Source of the DNA: Sulfitobacter geojensis
GTDB lineage: Bacteria; Pseudomonadota; Alphaproteobacteria; Rhodobacterales; Rhodobacteraceae
Direction: 5' to 3'
Length of the DNA stretch: 64,000 nt
Assembly: GCF_000622325.1 (NCBI RefSeq)
Contig: NZ_JASE01000005.1
Coordinates: 3,286,001 to 3,350,000, forward strand
This document shows, piece by piece, positions 35,297 to 45,539 of the stretch. The notes under the pieces are model-generated. The model saw only the letters and a program-made list of their open reading frames with translations. It searched no databases and was not told the origin of the DNA. Both the position numbers and the translations under genes were made by a program. The stretch's first letter is position 1; the number at the start of each line of letters is the position of its first letter.

Positions 35297-37570
35297 ATGA
35301 CCGACACGCCCAATCTGCGCCAGGCCGCGCTGGACTATCACGCCTTCCCGAAACCCGGCAAACTTGAAATACGTGCGACCAAGCCTTTGGCGAACGGCCG
35401 TGACCTTGCGCGCGCCTATTCACCGGGCGTCGCCGAAGCCTGTCTCGAGATCAAGAATGATCCCGCGACCGCAGCGTTATATACCTCCCGCGCCAATCTG
35501 GTGGCCGTGGTCACCAACGGGTCGGCCGTGCTCGGTCTTGGCAACATCGGCCCGCTGGCGTCAAAACCGGTGATGGAGGGCAAGGCCGTCCTGTTCAAAA
35601 AATTCGCCAACATCGACTGTTTTGATATCGAGGTGGACCAGTCCGACCCTGAAAAGCTGGCCGATATTGTCTGCGCCCTTGAACCCAGCTTTGGCGCGAT
35701 CAACCTTGAAGACATCAAAGCCCCCGATTGTTTCACTGTTGAACGCATTTGCCGCGAGCGGATGAACATCCCCGTTTTCCACGACGATCAACACGGCACC
35801 GCCATCGTTGTGGGGGCCGCGGTCACCAATGCCCTCCACGTGGCCGGTAAGAAATTCGAAGATATCAAAATCGTCTCCACCGGCGGCGGGGCAGCGGGCA
35901 TTGCCTGTTTGAACATGTTGCTCAAACTTGGTGTCCGGCGCGAAAACGTCTGGCTTTGCGACATTCACGGGCTGGTCCATGAGGGCCGAGAGGTCGACAT
36001 GAACCCGATCAAATCCGAGTTCGCGCAGAAAACCGATCTGCGCACGCTTGATGAAGTGATTGACGGGGCCGATCTGTTTCTTGGCCTCTCCGGTCCCGGC
36101 GTCCTGTCGCAGGAAATGGTCGCAAGGATGACCAAGCAACCCATCATCTTTGCCCTCGCCAACCCCACACCGGAAATCCTGCCCGATCTTGCCCGCGCTG
36201 TTGCACCGGACGCGATCATCGCCACAGGGCGTTCTGATTTTCCCAATCAGGTCAATAACGTACTGTGCTTTCCCTTTATCTTTCGCGGCGCACTGGATGT
36301 CGGTGCAACCACCATTAACGACGCTATGCAGCTGGCTTGTATCGACGGCATCGCCGAACTGGCCCGCGCCACGACAAGCGCCGAAGCGGCTGCAGCCTAT
36401 CAGGGCGAAGAGATGACATTCGGGCCGGAATACCTGATCCCCAAACCCTTTGACCCGCGCCTGATCGGCGTTGTGTCTTCGGCGGTGGCGAAAGCTGCGA
36501 TGGAAACTGGCGTAGCGGCCCGCCCGATTGAGGATCTCGACGCCTATCGCCTGAAGCTCGACGGTTCGGTGTTCAAATCCGCCCTTCTGATGCGTCCCGT
36601 TTTCGAGGCCGCCCGCTCCTCGCCACGCAAAATCGTCTTTGCCGAAGGCGAAGACGAACGCGTACTACGCGCGGCACAGGCGATTATCGAGGAAACCGTG
36701 GAAATGCCAATCCTCATTGGCCGCCCAGAGGTGATCCAGCGCCGCATCGAACAGGCAGGCCTGAATTTACGTATTGGTGACAACATTGAACTCGTGAACC
36801 CCGAAAACGACCCGCGCTACCGCGATTATTGGGAAACATATCATACACTTATGTGTCGTCGTGGGGCCAGTCCCGATATTGCGAAAGCCGTGATGCGCAC
36901 CAATTCCACGGCGATTGGTGCCGTCATGGTGCACCGCAACGAAGCCGACAGCCTGATCTGCGGCACTTTCGGCGAATTTCGTTGGCATCTGAATTATGTG
37001 GAACAGGTGTTGGGCCGCGACGGGTTACGCCCCCATGGCGCGCTGTCGATGATGATCCTTGAGGATGGCCCACTGTTCATCGCCGACACGCAGGTGCATC
37101 TGCACCCCGATCCAGAGCAACTGGCCGAAATTGCCCGCGGCGCTGCCCGCCACGTCCGCCGTTTCGGGATCGAACCGCGCATTGCATTTTGCTCACAATC
37201 GCAATTCGGCAATCAGGGCGAAGGCTCCGGCAAACGCCTGCGTGCCGCCATCGGGTTGCTGGATGCTGAAAACGCGGACTTCTGCTACGAGGGCGAGATG
37301 AACATCGACACAGCGCTTGATCCGGAATTGCGCGCACGCCTTATGCCGGCCAACCGAATGCAGGGTGCCGCGAATGTCTTGGTCTTTGCCCATGCGGATG
37401 CCGCCTCCGGCGTGCGTAACATCCTGAAAATGAAGGGCGGCGGACTGGAAGTCGGCCCGATCCTGATGGGGATGGGCAACAAGGCCCATATTGTTTCCCC
37501 GTCGATTACCGCGCGCGGGTTGCTGAACGTGGGGGCCATCGCTGGCACCCCCGTCGCGCATTACGGATAG
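35297..37570 (+). CDS. maeB: NADP-dependent malic enzyme with phosphotransacetylase-like domain
   Basis: 757 residues. The N-terminal malic enzyme (about 1-425) shows [12 protein letters not shown], the tyrosine/lysine active-site stretches, [21 protein letters not shown] and the NAD(P) loop [17 protein letters not shown]. It decarboxylates malate to pyruvate. The C-terminal region (about 430-757) resembles phosphotransacetylase ([30 protein letters not shown]). In this fusion it usually acts in regulation and oligomerisation rather than catalysis. The length fits alphaproteobacterial MaeB. It supplies NADPH and pyruvate when growing on C2-C4 acids. Confidence 0.96.
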   Translation: MTDTPNLRQAALDYHAFPKPGKLEIRATKPLANGRDLARAYSPGVAEACLEIKNDPATAALYTSRANLVAVVTNGSAVLGLGNIGPLASKPVMEGKAVLFKKFANIDCFDIEVDQSDPEKLADIVCALEPSFGAINLEDIKAPDCFTVERICRERMNIPVFHDDQHGTAIVVGAAVTNALHVAGKKFEDIKIVSTGGGAAGIACLNMLLKLGVRRENVWLCDIHGLVHEGREVDMNPIKSEFAQKTDLRTLDEVIDGADLFLGLSGPGVLSQEMVARMTKQPIIFALANPTPEILPDLARAVAPDAIIATGRSDFPNQVNNVLCFPFIFRGALDVGATTINDAMQLACIDGIAELARATTSAEAAAAYQGEEMTFGPEYLIPKPFDPRLIGVVSSAVAKAAMETGVAARPIEDLDAYRLKLDGSVFKSALLMRPVFEAARSSPRKIVFAEGEDERVLRAAQAIIEETVEMPILIGRPEVIQRRIEQAGLNLRIGDNIELVNPENDPRYRDYWETYHTLMCRRGASPDIAKAVMRTNSTAIGAVMVHRNEADSLICGTFGEFRWHLNYVEQVLGRDGLRPHGALSMMILEDGPLFIADTQVHLHPDPEQLAEIARGAARHVRRFGIEPRIAFCSQSQFGNQGEGSGKRLRAAIGLLDAENADFCYEGEMNIDTALDPELRARLMPANRMQGAANVLVFAHADAASGVRNILKMKGGGLEVGPILMGMGNKAHIVSPSITARGLLNVGAIAGTPVAHYG

Positions 37571-37571
37571 A

Positions 37572-38342
37572 TCAGAAGTTAAGGGTAAATGCCCGGCTGA
37601 GCCCGATACGCAGGCTCAGCTGGTTTTCCGAACCGATTTGCGTGATCGGGCTGTCCGCGGCATCATTCAGCAGCTTTTCATAGCTCAGCAAGCCCTCAAC
37701 CGACCAATCCTTGTCGATCCGGTAGGTCGCGCCGATTTCGACACCCGCGCCCAACACGCCCCCATCGGCGTCAAAAGCGTTAAAGTTCGATCCAAGCGCT
37801 TCCGCACCGGTCACGCCGAAATAGGTACCGGCATATTCGCTGTCGCCAAGGTTCAGACGCGGACCGGCGGTCACTGTCCAACGGTCGGTGGGGCGGAAAA
37901 TCACATCCGCGCCAAGCGTTCCGGCCACGCCGTCATGTCCGCCAAAGCCTTGACGCACTTCGCCAAAAGCGCGCCAGTGGGTTTGCTGAAACGTCAGACC
38001 AAGCCCCAGCTCAACGGCAGTATCAATATCGCTAAGCCCTGCAAGTTCGGGGTTATCGTCAACCTTGCGCGACCCGATGACCCGCAGTGCCCCGCCAAGC
38101 GACACACCATTGGCCGGTACATTCCCGATCCCTGCACCAATATCGACATTGCCCCACGTCAGATTGCCGAAAGTAAACTTCAGATCCGCCGACCCTTCAT
38201 AGTCATCCGCACCGGGATAGGCCCGCTGCCCCACCGCACCGATACCGATGCCAAAGTTCAGTGAACGGTCCTGCGCAGCCAAAGGCAGCGCCATAGCAAC
38301 ACTGGTTGAGGCCGCCAGAACAAAAGTAAGGGGCAAGCGCAT
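37572..38342 (-). CDS. MipA/OmpV-family outer membrane protein
   Basis: 256 residues with a signal peptide (MRLPLTFVLAASTSVAMALPLAAQ). An amphipathic beta-barrel follows (GIGIGAVGQRAYPGADDYEGSADLKFTFGNLTW...), ending in Phe (RAFTLNF), as outer membrane barrels do. The MipA/OmpV family serves as scaffolding or general porin-like proteins. It converges with maeB at one base distance. Confidence 0.88.
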   Translation of the reverse strand: MRLPLTFVLAASTSVAMALPLAAQDRSLNFGIGIGAVGQRAYPGADDYEGSADLKFTFGNLTWGNVDIGAGIGNVPANGVSLGGALRVIGSRKVDDNPELAGLSDIDTAVELGLGLTFQQTHWRAFGEVRQGFGGHDGVAGTLGADVIFRPTDRWTVTAGPRLNLGDSEYAGTYFGVTGAEALGSNFNAFDADGGVLGAGVEIGATYRIDKDWSVEGLLSYEKLLNDAADSPITQIGSENQLSLRIGLSRAFTLNF

Positions 38343-38414
38343 GGTTTGATTCTCCAGAAAGGGCAGCTCGTTTATGACAGTTAGCAGCTTATGAAATAGT
38401 TACCAGCGGGCCAA

Positions 38415-38424
38415 TTACGCGTAA
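38415..38424. promoter_or_regulatory. TTACGCGTAA palindrome in the mipA-prpE intergenic region
   Basis: A perfect 10-bp palindrome 73 bp upstream of the MipA-family gene and 134 bp upstream of prpE. It sits in an AT-rich stretch (AACTGTGTAAATTATTGC) likely to hold both divergent promoters. The assignment to a regulator is unknown. Confidence 0.3.
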
Positions 38425-38557
38425 CTGTGTAAATTATTGCACAATTTCAACGATAACCGTGAAAATTAACTTTCCCGAGGTCTAGGCTGCGGACCATGCG
38501 GGCTTGCCCCTCCGCCTGCCGCTGCCTAACAAAAGAGAAACGGGAGGGAAAAAGACC

Positions 38558-40453
38558 ATGGGATACCGCGAAACCTACGACCGCTGTAAGGACGATCCAG
38601 AAGCTTATTGGATGGATCAGGCATCCGCGATTGACTGGATCACCCCCCCGACCAAGGCGCTGACGGACCATGGCGACAACCTTTATGAATGGTACGCCGA
38701 TGGCATGGTGAACGGCTGTTACAACGCCGTTGACCGCCACGTGGAACAGGGGCGCGGCGACCAGCTGGCGATCATCCACGACAGCCCAATCACTGGTAAA
38801 AGCGAAAAAATCACGTATTCCCAACTGAAAAAGCGTGTCGAATACCTTGCCGGTGCCTTGTTGGCGCGGGGCGTGGAAAAGGGCGATACCGTGATCATCT
38901 ACATGCCGATGATCCCTCAAGCGCTTGAGGCGATGCTGGCCTGTGCGCGACTGGGTGCGATCCATTCGGTCGTATTTGGCGGCTTTGCGGCCAACGAACT
39001 GGCCGTACGCATTGAAGATTGCAAACCCAAGGCGATCATGGCCGCTTCTTGCGGCTTGGAACCGGGCCGTGTGGTTGAATACAAACCCCTGCTGGACAGT
39101 GCGATCGAACAGGCGGATCACAAACCCGAACTCTGCCTGATCCTGCAACGCGACGAACACCGCTGCGACCTGATCGAAGGGCGCGATCTGGATTGGTATG
39201 AGGCGCAAAAAGACTGCCTGCCCGCCGCCTGTTTTCCGGTCGAGGGGAATTTCCCTGCCTATATCCTTTATACCTCCGGCACCACGGGTGCGCCCAAAGG
39301 TGTCGTGCGTCCCACCGGTGGCCATCTGGTCGCACTGAACTGGACCATGAAAAACATCTATAACGTCGATCCGGGTGACGTGTTCTGGGCCGCATCTGAC
39401 GTGGGTTGGGTCGTGGGGCACAGCTATATCTGCTATGCGCCGCTGATCCACGGCAACACCACCGTGGTGTTCGAAGGCAAGCCCATCGGCACGCCGGACG
39501 CGGGCACCTTCTGGCGCATCATCGAAGAACACAAGGTGCGCAGCTTTTTTACCGCGCCCACCGCCATTCGCGCCGTGAAACGCGAAGATCCCACCGGCGA
39601 ATTCATCAAGAAATACGATCTCTCCAGTCTGCGTGCCCTTTATCTGGCGGGGGAACGCGCAGACCCCGACACCATTGAATGGGCGCAGGATAAGCTGGGC
39701 AAACCGGTTTACGATCACTGGTGGCAGACCGAAACCGGCTATACCATCGCCGGCAACCCCGCGGGACTTGAGGCGCTGCCGGTCAAGATCGGCTCGCCCA
39801 CGGTACCGATGCCCGGCTATGACGTGCAAATCCTTGACGAAGCGGGCCATCCGCAAAAACCCGGTGAACTGGGTGCGATTGCGATCAAACTGCCCTTGCC
39901 ACCGGGTACGTTGCCAACACTCTGGGGTGCGACCGACCGCTTTATCAAATCCTACCTCACCACCTTTCCCGGGTATTATGAAACCGGCGATGCGGGTATG
40001 ATGGATGAGGACGGATACCTTTATATCATGGCGCGCACCGATGATGTGATCAACGTCGCCGGTCACCGCCTGTCCACCGGTGCCATGGAAGAAGTGCTGG
40101 CCGGTCACCCCGATGTCGCCGAATGTGCGGTTGTCGGTGTCAGTGACGCGCTCAAGGGGCAATCGCCCGTCGGGTTTGTGTGCCTGTCAAAAGGCGTCGA
40201 CCGCCCCCACGCCGAAATTACCGCCGAATGCGTGAAACGCATCCGCGACCAGATCGGCCCTGTTGCGGCCTTCAAAACCGCATTGGTGGTGGACCGCCTG
40301 CCCAAGACGCGCTCCGGCAAGATCCTGCGCGCCACGATGGTCAAGATAGCGGACAACCAACCGTTCAAGCTGCCCGCTACAATTGACGATCCTGCCATTT
40401 TGGACGAAATTAAAGCTGCACTGCAAGAAATTGGCTATGCGCAGGACACATAA
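38558..40453 (+). CDS. prpE: Propionyl-CoA synthetase
   Basis: 631 residues of the acetyl/propionyl-CoA synthetase group. It activates propionate (or acetate) to the CoA ester. Motifs: IPQALEAMLACARLGAIHSVVFGGFAANELAVRI, P-loop LYTSGTTGAPKGVVRPTGGH, DVGWVVGHSYICYAPLIHG, YDHWWQTETGYTIAG, YYETGDAGMMDEDGYLYIMARTDDVINVAGHRLSTGAMEEVLAGH, and the catalytic Lys in LPKTRSGKILRATM. The N-terminal YRETYDRCKDDPEAYWMDQASAIDW marks PrpE rather than Acs. ATG 38558 has GGGAGGG upstream. A class III cyclase follows after 15 bp. Confidence 0.94.
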   Translation: MGYRETYDRCKDDPEAYWMDQASAIDWITPPTKALTDHGDNLYEWYADGMVNGCYNAVDRHVEQGRGDQLAIIHDSPITGKSEKITYSQLKKRVEYLAGALLARGVEKGDTVIIYMPMIPQALEAMLACARLGAIHSVVFGGFAANELAVRIEDCKPKAIMAASCGLEPGRVVEYKPLLDSAIEQADHKPELCLILQRDEHRCDLIEGRDLDWYEAQKDCLPAACFPVEGNFPAYILYTSGTTGAPKGVVRPTGGHLVALNWTMKNIYNVDPGDVFWAASDVGWVVGHSYICYAPLIHGNTTVVFEGKPIGTPDAGTFWRIIEEHKVRSFFTAPTAIRAVKREDPTGEFIKKYDLSSLRALYLAGERADPDTIEWAQDKLGKPVYDHWWQTETGYTIAGNPAGLEALPVKIGSPTVPMPGYDVQILDEAGHPQKPGELGAIAIKLPLPPGTLPTLWGATDRFIKSYLTTFPGYYETGDAGMMDEDGYLYIMARTDDVINVAGHRLSTGAMEEVLAGHPDVAECAVVGVSDALKGQSPVGFVCLSKGVDRPHAEITAECVKRIRDQIGPVAAFKTALVVDRLPKTRSGKILRATMVKIADNQPFKLPATIDDPAILDEIKAALQEIGYAQDT

Positions 40454-40468
40454 CTAAGGGAATACGCC

Positions 40469-41719
40469 ATGGCCGCGCCGATCCTCGACAGTTTTGAGAT
40501 GGCCGCGGCTTTGACCGACCTGTCGACATGGCTGGTGCAACAGGGACTGGAGAACACGCCAACCGACCTCTGGCTCTCGCAATTCTGCGACAAGGTGAAC
40601 GAGGCGGGCATTCCGCTGGCCCGCGTCAACCTGTCCACCCGCGCCCATCATCCAGAAATTGGCGCAGTTGCCTTCCGCTGGCGCCGCGATGGCGAAAGCG
40701 AGCGGTTTCAATACAGTCGTTCAACCAGCCCCGCGTCTGACCTGATGGAAGAATACCGGCGCAGTCCGCTATTTTATCTGATGTCCAATCCCATTTCAGA
40801 GATGCGCCAGCGCCTTGATGTGCCCGCCCCCGAACTGGATTTTCCGATATTCGACGAACTGCGCGCACAGGGGATGACGGAGTATTACGCCGCCAAACGG
40901 TACTTTCTGCGCAGCAATCAGGAACACATCTCCGACCCGACCCGCCCGATCGAAGAAAACATGACAATCTCGATGGCCACGGATCAGAAAGGCGGGTTTT
41001 CCAACGCGCAGCTTGATCTGCTGCGCCCCCTGCTCGTGCCGATGTGTCTGACCTTGAAATGCAGCGCAAACCGGTTGATGGCCGAAGATATCACCGCCGC
41101 TTATATGGGCCGTGACGCCAGCCGCCGAGTGCTGTCCGGTGCCATCTCGCGCGGATCATCGGACACGATTTCAGCGGTGATCCTGTATTTCGATCTGAAA
41201 GGGTTCACCAAACTTTCTGAACAATTGCCCGGCGATGCTGTCATCGAACTGCTGAACGATTACTTTGCCGAAGCTGTGGATGTTGTCGAAAACAACGGCG
41301 GCAATGTATTGAAATTCATGGGCGACGGCATGTTGGCGATCTTTGATCTCAATGACATACCGAATGCCCGCCACGTTGCTGTGAAAGCTGCTGTTGAACT
41401 GCGCGAGGTCTTCGCCGCTACCAACGAACGCCGCGCCGCCGCCGGCCTTTATACCACCGGCTTCGCCCTCGCGCTGCATGCGGGCGATGTTCTTTACGGT
41501 AATATCGGCGGCAAAACCCGTCTGGACTTCACCGTCATCGGCCCCGCAGTGAACGCCACCGCCCGCATTCTGGGCATGTCCGGTGCGTTGGATCAGAACA
41601 TTGTGATTTCCTCACAGGTCGCCGCCGAGGTCTGCGCGGCCCGTCCCGATCTTGTATCGCTTGGCCAGTACCGCCTGCGCGGCGTGCGCGAACGGCTGGA
41701 ATTGTTCACACTTGATTAG
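40469..41719 (+). CDS. Class III adenylate/guanylate cyclase with N-terminal sensor-like domain
   Basis: 416 residues, no membrane segment. Residues about 1-195 form an N-terminal domain with LSTWLVQQGLENTPTDLWLSQFC and NMTISMATDQKGGFSNAQLDLL, GAF-like in pattern. The C-terminal cyclase domain (about 225-385) has ILYFDLKGFTKLSEQLPGDAVIELLNDYFAEAVDVVENNGGNVLKFMGDGMLAIF. The metal Asp in FDLKGF and MGDG are present, as is the Asn-Ala-Thr-Ala-Arg end of the active site. It begins 15 bp after prpE, so it is probably made together with it. The nucleotide product and the signal sensed are unknown. Confidence 0.9.
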   Translation: MAAPILDSFEMAAALTDLSTWLVQQGLENTPTDLWLSQFCDKVNEAGIPLARVNLSTRAHHPEIGAVAFRWRRDGESERFQYSRSTSPASDLMEEYRRSPLFYLMSNPISEMRQRLDVPAPELDFPIFDELRAQGMTEYYAAKRYFLRSNQEHISDPTRPIEENMTISMATDQKGGFSNAQLDLLRPLLVPMCLTLKCSANRLMAEDITAAYMGRDASRRVLSGAISRGSSDTISAVILYFDLKGFTKLSEQLPGDAVIELLNDYFAEAVDVVENNGGNVLKFMGDGMLAIFDLNDIPNARHVAVKAAVELREVFAATNERRAAAGLYTTGFALALHAGDVLYGNIGGKTRLDFTVIGPAVNATARILGMSGALDQNIVISSQVAAEVCAARPDLVSLGQYRLRGVRERLELFTLD

Positions 41720-41739
41720 GCGCGCCCGGTCCTTTGATA

Positions 41740-42495
41740 TCAGGTGAACTGTTCCGAAATCAGCCGCTCTTCCAAGCCGTGACCGGGATCAAACAGAATT
41801 TCATGTTCGATACCGGCATCCGATGCGATTTCGACGGTCACAACGTCGCGGTAGCTGTTGCCATCCGCATCGGCCATCACCGGGCGCTTTTCCTGTTCGA
41901 GAACATCAAACCGCACCTTCGCCGCTTTGGGCAATAGCGCCCCGCGCCAACGGCGCGGACGGAACGCGGCCATCGCCGTCAGGGCCAATACATCCGACCC
42001 GATGGGCAGAATGGGGCCATGCGCCGAGTAGTTATAGGCGGTGGACCCCGCAGGGGTGGCCACCAGTGCCCCGTCGCAAACCAGTTCCTGCATCCGCAAA
42101 CGCCCGTCGATCGTGATCTGCAGCTTGGCAGCCTGCGGTCCCGCCCGCAGTAATGCCACCTCATTGATCGCCAACGCCTTTGATATGCTGCCATCCACAT
42201 GGGTCGCGGTCATGCTCAGCGGGTTCAACACCTCGCGCTCGGCGGCTTGCAACCGTTCGATCAGCCCAGTTTCGGCATATTCGTTCATCAGAAACCCGAT
42301 GGTACCGCGGTTCATCCCGTAAATCGGCGCGTTCATTCCTTGGGTGTCATGCAACGTCTGAAGCATGAAACCGTCGCCGCCGAGCGCCACGATCACTTCG
42401 GCCTCGGCTTGGGGGACGTCACCATAACGCCCGATCAAAGCCGCGCGCGCGGTTTGGGCGACAATCGCGCGACTGGCGGCAAAAGCAATTTTCAT
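41740..42495 (-). CDS. nadK: NAD kinase
   Basis: 251 residues, the short alphaproteobacterial form. It phosphorylates NAD to NADP. The catalytic motif [13 protein letters not shown] (GGDG) is near residue 40, followed by [13 protein letters not shown], the NE-x-x-LLR stretch [10 protein letters not shown], and the conserved Gly-rich [27 protein letters not shown]. Start at ATG 42495, where the family begins with MKIAF. It is monocistronic and converges with the cyclase gene. Confidence 0.95.
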   Translation of the reverse strand: MKIAFAASRAIVAQTARAALIGRYGDVPQAEAEVIVALGGDGFMLQTLHDTQGMNAPIYGMNRGTIGFLMNEYAETGLIERLQAAEREVLNPLSMTATHVDGSISKALAINEVALLRAGPQAAKLQITIDGRLRMQELVCDGALVATPAGSTAYNYSAHGPILPIGSDVLALTAMAAFRPRRWRGALLPKAAKVRFDVLEQEKRPVMADADGNSYRDVVTVEIASDAGIEHEILFDPGHGLEERLISEQFT

Positions 42496-42677
42496 AAAGT
42501 CAGGGCCGTCCTGTTCTGGGTTTCCGATGCGCCGCAATTTCCCTCAAACCAAACACATTATTCCTGAGAGGGCCAGCTTGGTCGCACATAACCGCACGTA
42601 GGACGCTTTCACGGCTTTCCGATCCGGCGCGTTTCCGATACGAAACCCCCAACTTTTGGGCAAAAAGGACCTGCACC

Positions 42678-43955
42678 ATGAAAGATTTCTTCACCGCAAC
42701 GCTTGCTGACACCGATCCCGATCTCAAGGCATCGATCACCGGCGAACTGGGCCGCCAGCGTAACGAGATCGAATTGATCGCGTCGGAAAACATCGTATCT
42801 GCCGCTGTGCTTGAGGCGCAGGGATCGGTGATGACCAACAAATACGCCGAAGGCTACGCCGGACGGCGCTATTACGGCGGGTGCGAATGGGTCGATGTGG
42901 CAGAAAACCTTGCCATCGAACGGGCGTGCAAACTCTTTGCATGTGACTTTGCAAATGTGCAGCCGAACTCCGGTTCGCAAGCAAATCAGGGTGTTTTTCA
43001 GGCGCTTCTCCAGCCCGGCGATACCATCCTTGGCATGTCGCTGGACGCCGGTGGCCACCTGACCCACGGGGCCAAACCGAACCAGTCCGGTAAATGGTTC
43101 AACGCCATCCAATACGGCGTGCGCAAACAGGACAACCTGCTAGATTACGATCAGGTGCAGGAACTGGCCAATGAACATAAACCCAAGCTGCTGATCGCCG
43201 GTGGTTCTGCCATCCCGCGCCAGATTGATTTCAAACGCATGCGCGAGATTGCCGATTCTGTTGGTGCCCTGTTGCACGTGGACATGGCGCATTTTGCCGG
43301 TCTGGTGGCGGCGGGCGAACACCCCTCCCCCTTCCCGCATGCGCATGTGGCCACAACAACCACTCACAAAACCCTGCGCGGCCCGCGGGGCGGCATGATC
43401 CTGACCAACGACGAGGCGCTGGCGAAAAAGTTCAACTCCGCCATCTTCCCCGGCATTCAGGGCGGCCCGTTGATGCACGTCATCGCCGCTAAAGCCGTGG
43501 CATTCGGCGAGGCCCTGCGCCCCGAGTTCAAAACCTACATCCAGCGCGTGATCGCAAATGCCCAAGCCCTGTCGGACCAGCTGATCAAAGGCGGGTTGGA
43601 CACAGTCACACATGGCACCGATACCCATGTGGTGCTGGTCGACCTGCGCCCCAAAGGCGTGAAGGGCAATGCGACCGAAAAGGCATTGGGCCGTGCGCAT
43701 ATCACCTGCAACAAAAACGGCGTGCCGTTTGACCCTGAAAAGCCGACGATCACTTCCGGCATCCGCCTTGGCTCGCCTGCCGGCACAACGCGCGGCTTTG
43801 ACGAGGCAGAGTTCCGTCAAATCGCCGATTGGATCATCGAAGTCGTCGACGGTCTGGCCGCCAATGGCGAAGAGGGTAACGCCGAAGTCGAAGCAAAGGT
43901 AAAAGCCGAAGTCGAAGCGCTCTGCGCCCGCTTCCCGATGTACCCGAACCTGTAA
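42678..43955 (+). CDS. glyA: Serine hydroxymethyltransferase
   Basis: 425 residues. A PLP enzyme exchanging a one-carbon unit between serine and tetrahydrofolate. Visible are [39 protein letters not shown], the PLP Asp/His region [17 protein letters not shown], and the PLP Lys in [20 protein letters not shown] lies upstream of the ATG. The 180 bp upstream holds no recognisable riboswitch. A strong terminator follows, so the unit is single-gene. Confidence 0.98.
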   Translation: MKDFFTATLADTDPDLKASITGELGRQRNEIELIASENIVSAAVLEAQGSVMTNKYAEGYAGRRYYGGCEWVDVAENLAIERACKLFACDFANVQPNSGSQANQGVFQALLQPGDTILGMSLDAGGHLTHGAKPNQSGKWFNAIQYGVRKQDNLLDYDQVQELANEHKPKLLIAGGSAIPRQIDFKRMREIADSVGALLHVDMAHFAGLVAAGEHPSPFPHAHVATTTTHKTLRGPRGGMILTNDEALAKKFNSAIFPGIQGGPLMHVIAAKAVAFGEALRPEFKTYIQRVIANAQALSDQLIKGGLDTVTHGTDTHVVLVDLRPKGVKGNATEKALGRAHITCNKNGVPFDPEKPTITSGIRLGSPAGTTRGFDEAEFRQIADWIIEVVDGLAANGEEGNAEVEAKVKAEVEALCARFPMYPNL

Positions 43956-43994
43956 CGCTCAAGATCGGGCATCACGCCCGTCCCTTACAATTGC

Positions 43995-44029
43995 AAAGGC
44001 CCCGCCGTCACCGTGCGGGGCCTTTTTCT
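43995..44029 (+). terminator. Intrinsic terminator of glyA
   Basis: AAAGGCCCCGC (43995-44005) pairs perfectly with GCGGGGCCTTT (44015-44025) and is followed by TT-C. The A-run before the stem means it can also act for the convergent trmL gene. Confidence 0.9.
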
Positions 44030-44051
44030 ATTTGCAGGCCCGGCGCAACGT

Positions 44052-44525
44052 TCAGCCGCCCAACTGCGGCCGCATCGCTTGATAAATCACCGCAGTCGCC
44101 ACATTGGCAAGATTCAGCGACCGCACACGGCGATCCAGCATTGGCAGATGGAACACCCGATCCTCCTGCCCCCCGATCACCGACGCCGGCAAACCGGCGG
44201 ATTCGCAGCCAAATACCAGATAGGCGTCCTTGCGATACTCAGGGGCATACAGGCTTTGCGCGCCGTGCTCTTCAAAGAAATACAGCGCCTCGCGGGGCGG
44301 ATTGCGCGCGGCGAGAAAACTCTGCCAATCGTCATATTCACTTAAAGTGACGTGTTTCCAGTAATCCGTTCCCGCGCGGCGGACAGATTTCTCGTCCAGC
44401 GAAAACCCGTAAGGCTTGATCAGGATCAGCTCAAGGTTTAGCGCGACACAGGTCCGCCCGATGGCACCGGTATTGTAAGGTATTTCAGGTGTCACCAACA
44501 CCATCTTCATGCGCGGCTCGGTCAT
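44052..44525 (-). CDS. trmL: tRNA (cytidine/uridine-34 2'-O)-methyltransferase
   Basis: 157 residues, the size of SPOUT enzyme TrmL. It methylates the wobble ribose of tRNA-Leu. Motifs: VLVTPEIPYNTGAIGRTCVALNLELILIKPYGFSLDEKSVRRAGTDYW and the trefoil-knot SAM site YLVFGCESAGLP...VFHLPMLDRRVRSLNLANVATAVIYQA. It is convergent with glyA across the terminator. Confidence 0.95.
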   Translation of the reverse strand: MTEPRMKMVLVTPEIPYNTGAIGRTCVALNLELILIKPYGFSLDEKSVRRAGTDYWKHVTLSEYDDWQSFLAARNPPREALYFFEEHGAQSLYAPEYRKDAYLVFGCESAGLPASVIGGQEDRVFHLPMLDRRVRSLNLANVATAVIYQAMRPQLGG

Positions 44526-44711
44526 GGGTAACAGCTTTCTTACTCTGGGATCGCGCCTCCCTTACCGCAACACGTACAGGGGAAACAGGGCAATCCGCCC
44601 AGACTGATGGCCCCGCTCCCCTGCCTCCTGTGCGGCGCGCCTTGCTCGAAAGGCCTTTTCGTTCTGTCCGCCTCCTGTACTCTGGTCAAAACAACCCCGT
44701 CAGGAGCCGTC

Positions 44712-45107
44712 ATGATCATTCACCGCGCCGGATCGCGCCCGTCCACCACGCCCAACCCCGACTATTTCACCGGCACTGTTCGGATGGACCCGTTGATCAA
44801 CACCCCCGCCCCCGCACGGCTGAATGCCCTCTCCGTGACCTTTGAACCCGGCGCACGCACTGCCTGGCACACCCATCCGCTGGGCCAGACACTGATCGTC
44901 ACCGCAGGCGCAGGCCTTGCACAGAAAGCCGGCGAAGCGATCCAGCGCATTCATCCCGGTGATGTGATCTGGTTTGCACCGGGCGAAAAACACTGGCACG
45001 GGGCCGCCCCCGATTGCGCAATGACCCATATCGCACTGCAAGAGGCACAGGACGGATCAGCCGCAGATTGGTTGGAACAGGTGAGTGATGCAGAATACGG
45101 CGGCTAA
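44712..45107 (+). CDS. Cupin-domain protein (HTH-free, small)
   Basis: 131 residues. The single cupin barrel shows [27 protein letters not shown] (motif 1, His-x-His) and [21 protein letters not shown] (motif 2, final His), so a metal site is intact. These carboxymuconolactone-decarboxylase-associated cupins are often putative isomerases or dioxygenases with unknown substrate. CAGGAG five bases before the ATG at 44712 sets the start and excludes a longer reading frame. Confidence 0.88.
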   Translation: MIIHRAGSRPSTTPNPDYFTGTVRMDPLINTPAPARLNALSVTFEPGARTAWHTHPLGQTLIVTAGAGLAQKAGEAIQRIHPGDVIWFAPGEKHWHGAAPDCAMTHIALQEAQDGSAADWLEQVSDAEYGG

Positions 45108-45110
45108 ACC

Positions 45111-45485
45111 CTAAACGTATCCCCGCCACCACATCCAGACGACGAAAACCACGATCACAAACAAGAGGTTGAAAACCACAACACCGGCCAAGCCCAGAAT
45201 CCTGCTCTTGCGCCGGTCCGCCACGTCGATGCTTTTCAGATGCGCCGTGACGTCCGCATAGGCCTGCGCGACCTGTTCGCCATCTATCTGGTGCGCCAGC
45301 TTGGGGTGCCCCGCCAAATGCTGCGCCTTGATCAGGGTTCTGGTTCTGGCCTGCATGCGCTTGGGAATACGCCGCCCCGCCCGCGCCAGCATCTTTTCCA
45401 AAGGTGCACGTTTGATGCCAAACTTCACGCTCAGCAACTCCTGCACGGCGTCCACCTTGCGGGCGATATCTTTGGCATCGATCAT
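45111..45485 (-). CDS. Small tail-anchored protein of unknown function
   Basis: 124 residues. A basic helical N-terminal part (MIDAKDIARKVDAVQELLSVKFGIKRAPLEKMLARAGRRIPKRMQ) is followed by one C-terminal transmembrane helix LAGVVVFNLLFVIVVFVVWMWW and four residues. It is probably membrane-anchored with its bulk in the cytoplasm. ATG 45485 is used, with GTG 45503 possible. It ends 3 bp from the cupin gene and is divergent from an esterase gene. Confidence 0.75.
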   Translation of the reverse strand: MIDAKDIARKVDAVQELLSVKFGIKRAPLEKMLARAGRRIPKRMQARTRTLIKAQHLAGHPKLAHQIDGEQVAQAYADVTAHLKSIDVADRRKSRILGLAGVVVFNLLFVIVVFVVWMWWRGYV

Positions 45486-45539
45486 GGTGCCACTTAAACC
45501 CACTGGAACAGTCGCCGCAATGGCGCTAGGCCTTCAATC

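Noticed and set aside
38447-40162. A 571-codon open frame antisense to prpE
   Set aside because: Complete overlap with a strong prpE gene; the product shows no known domain.
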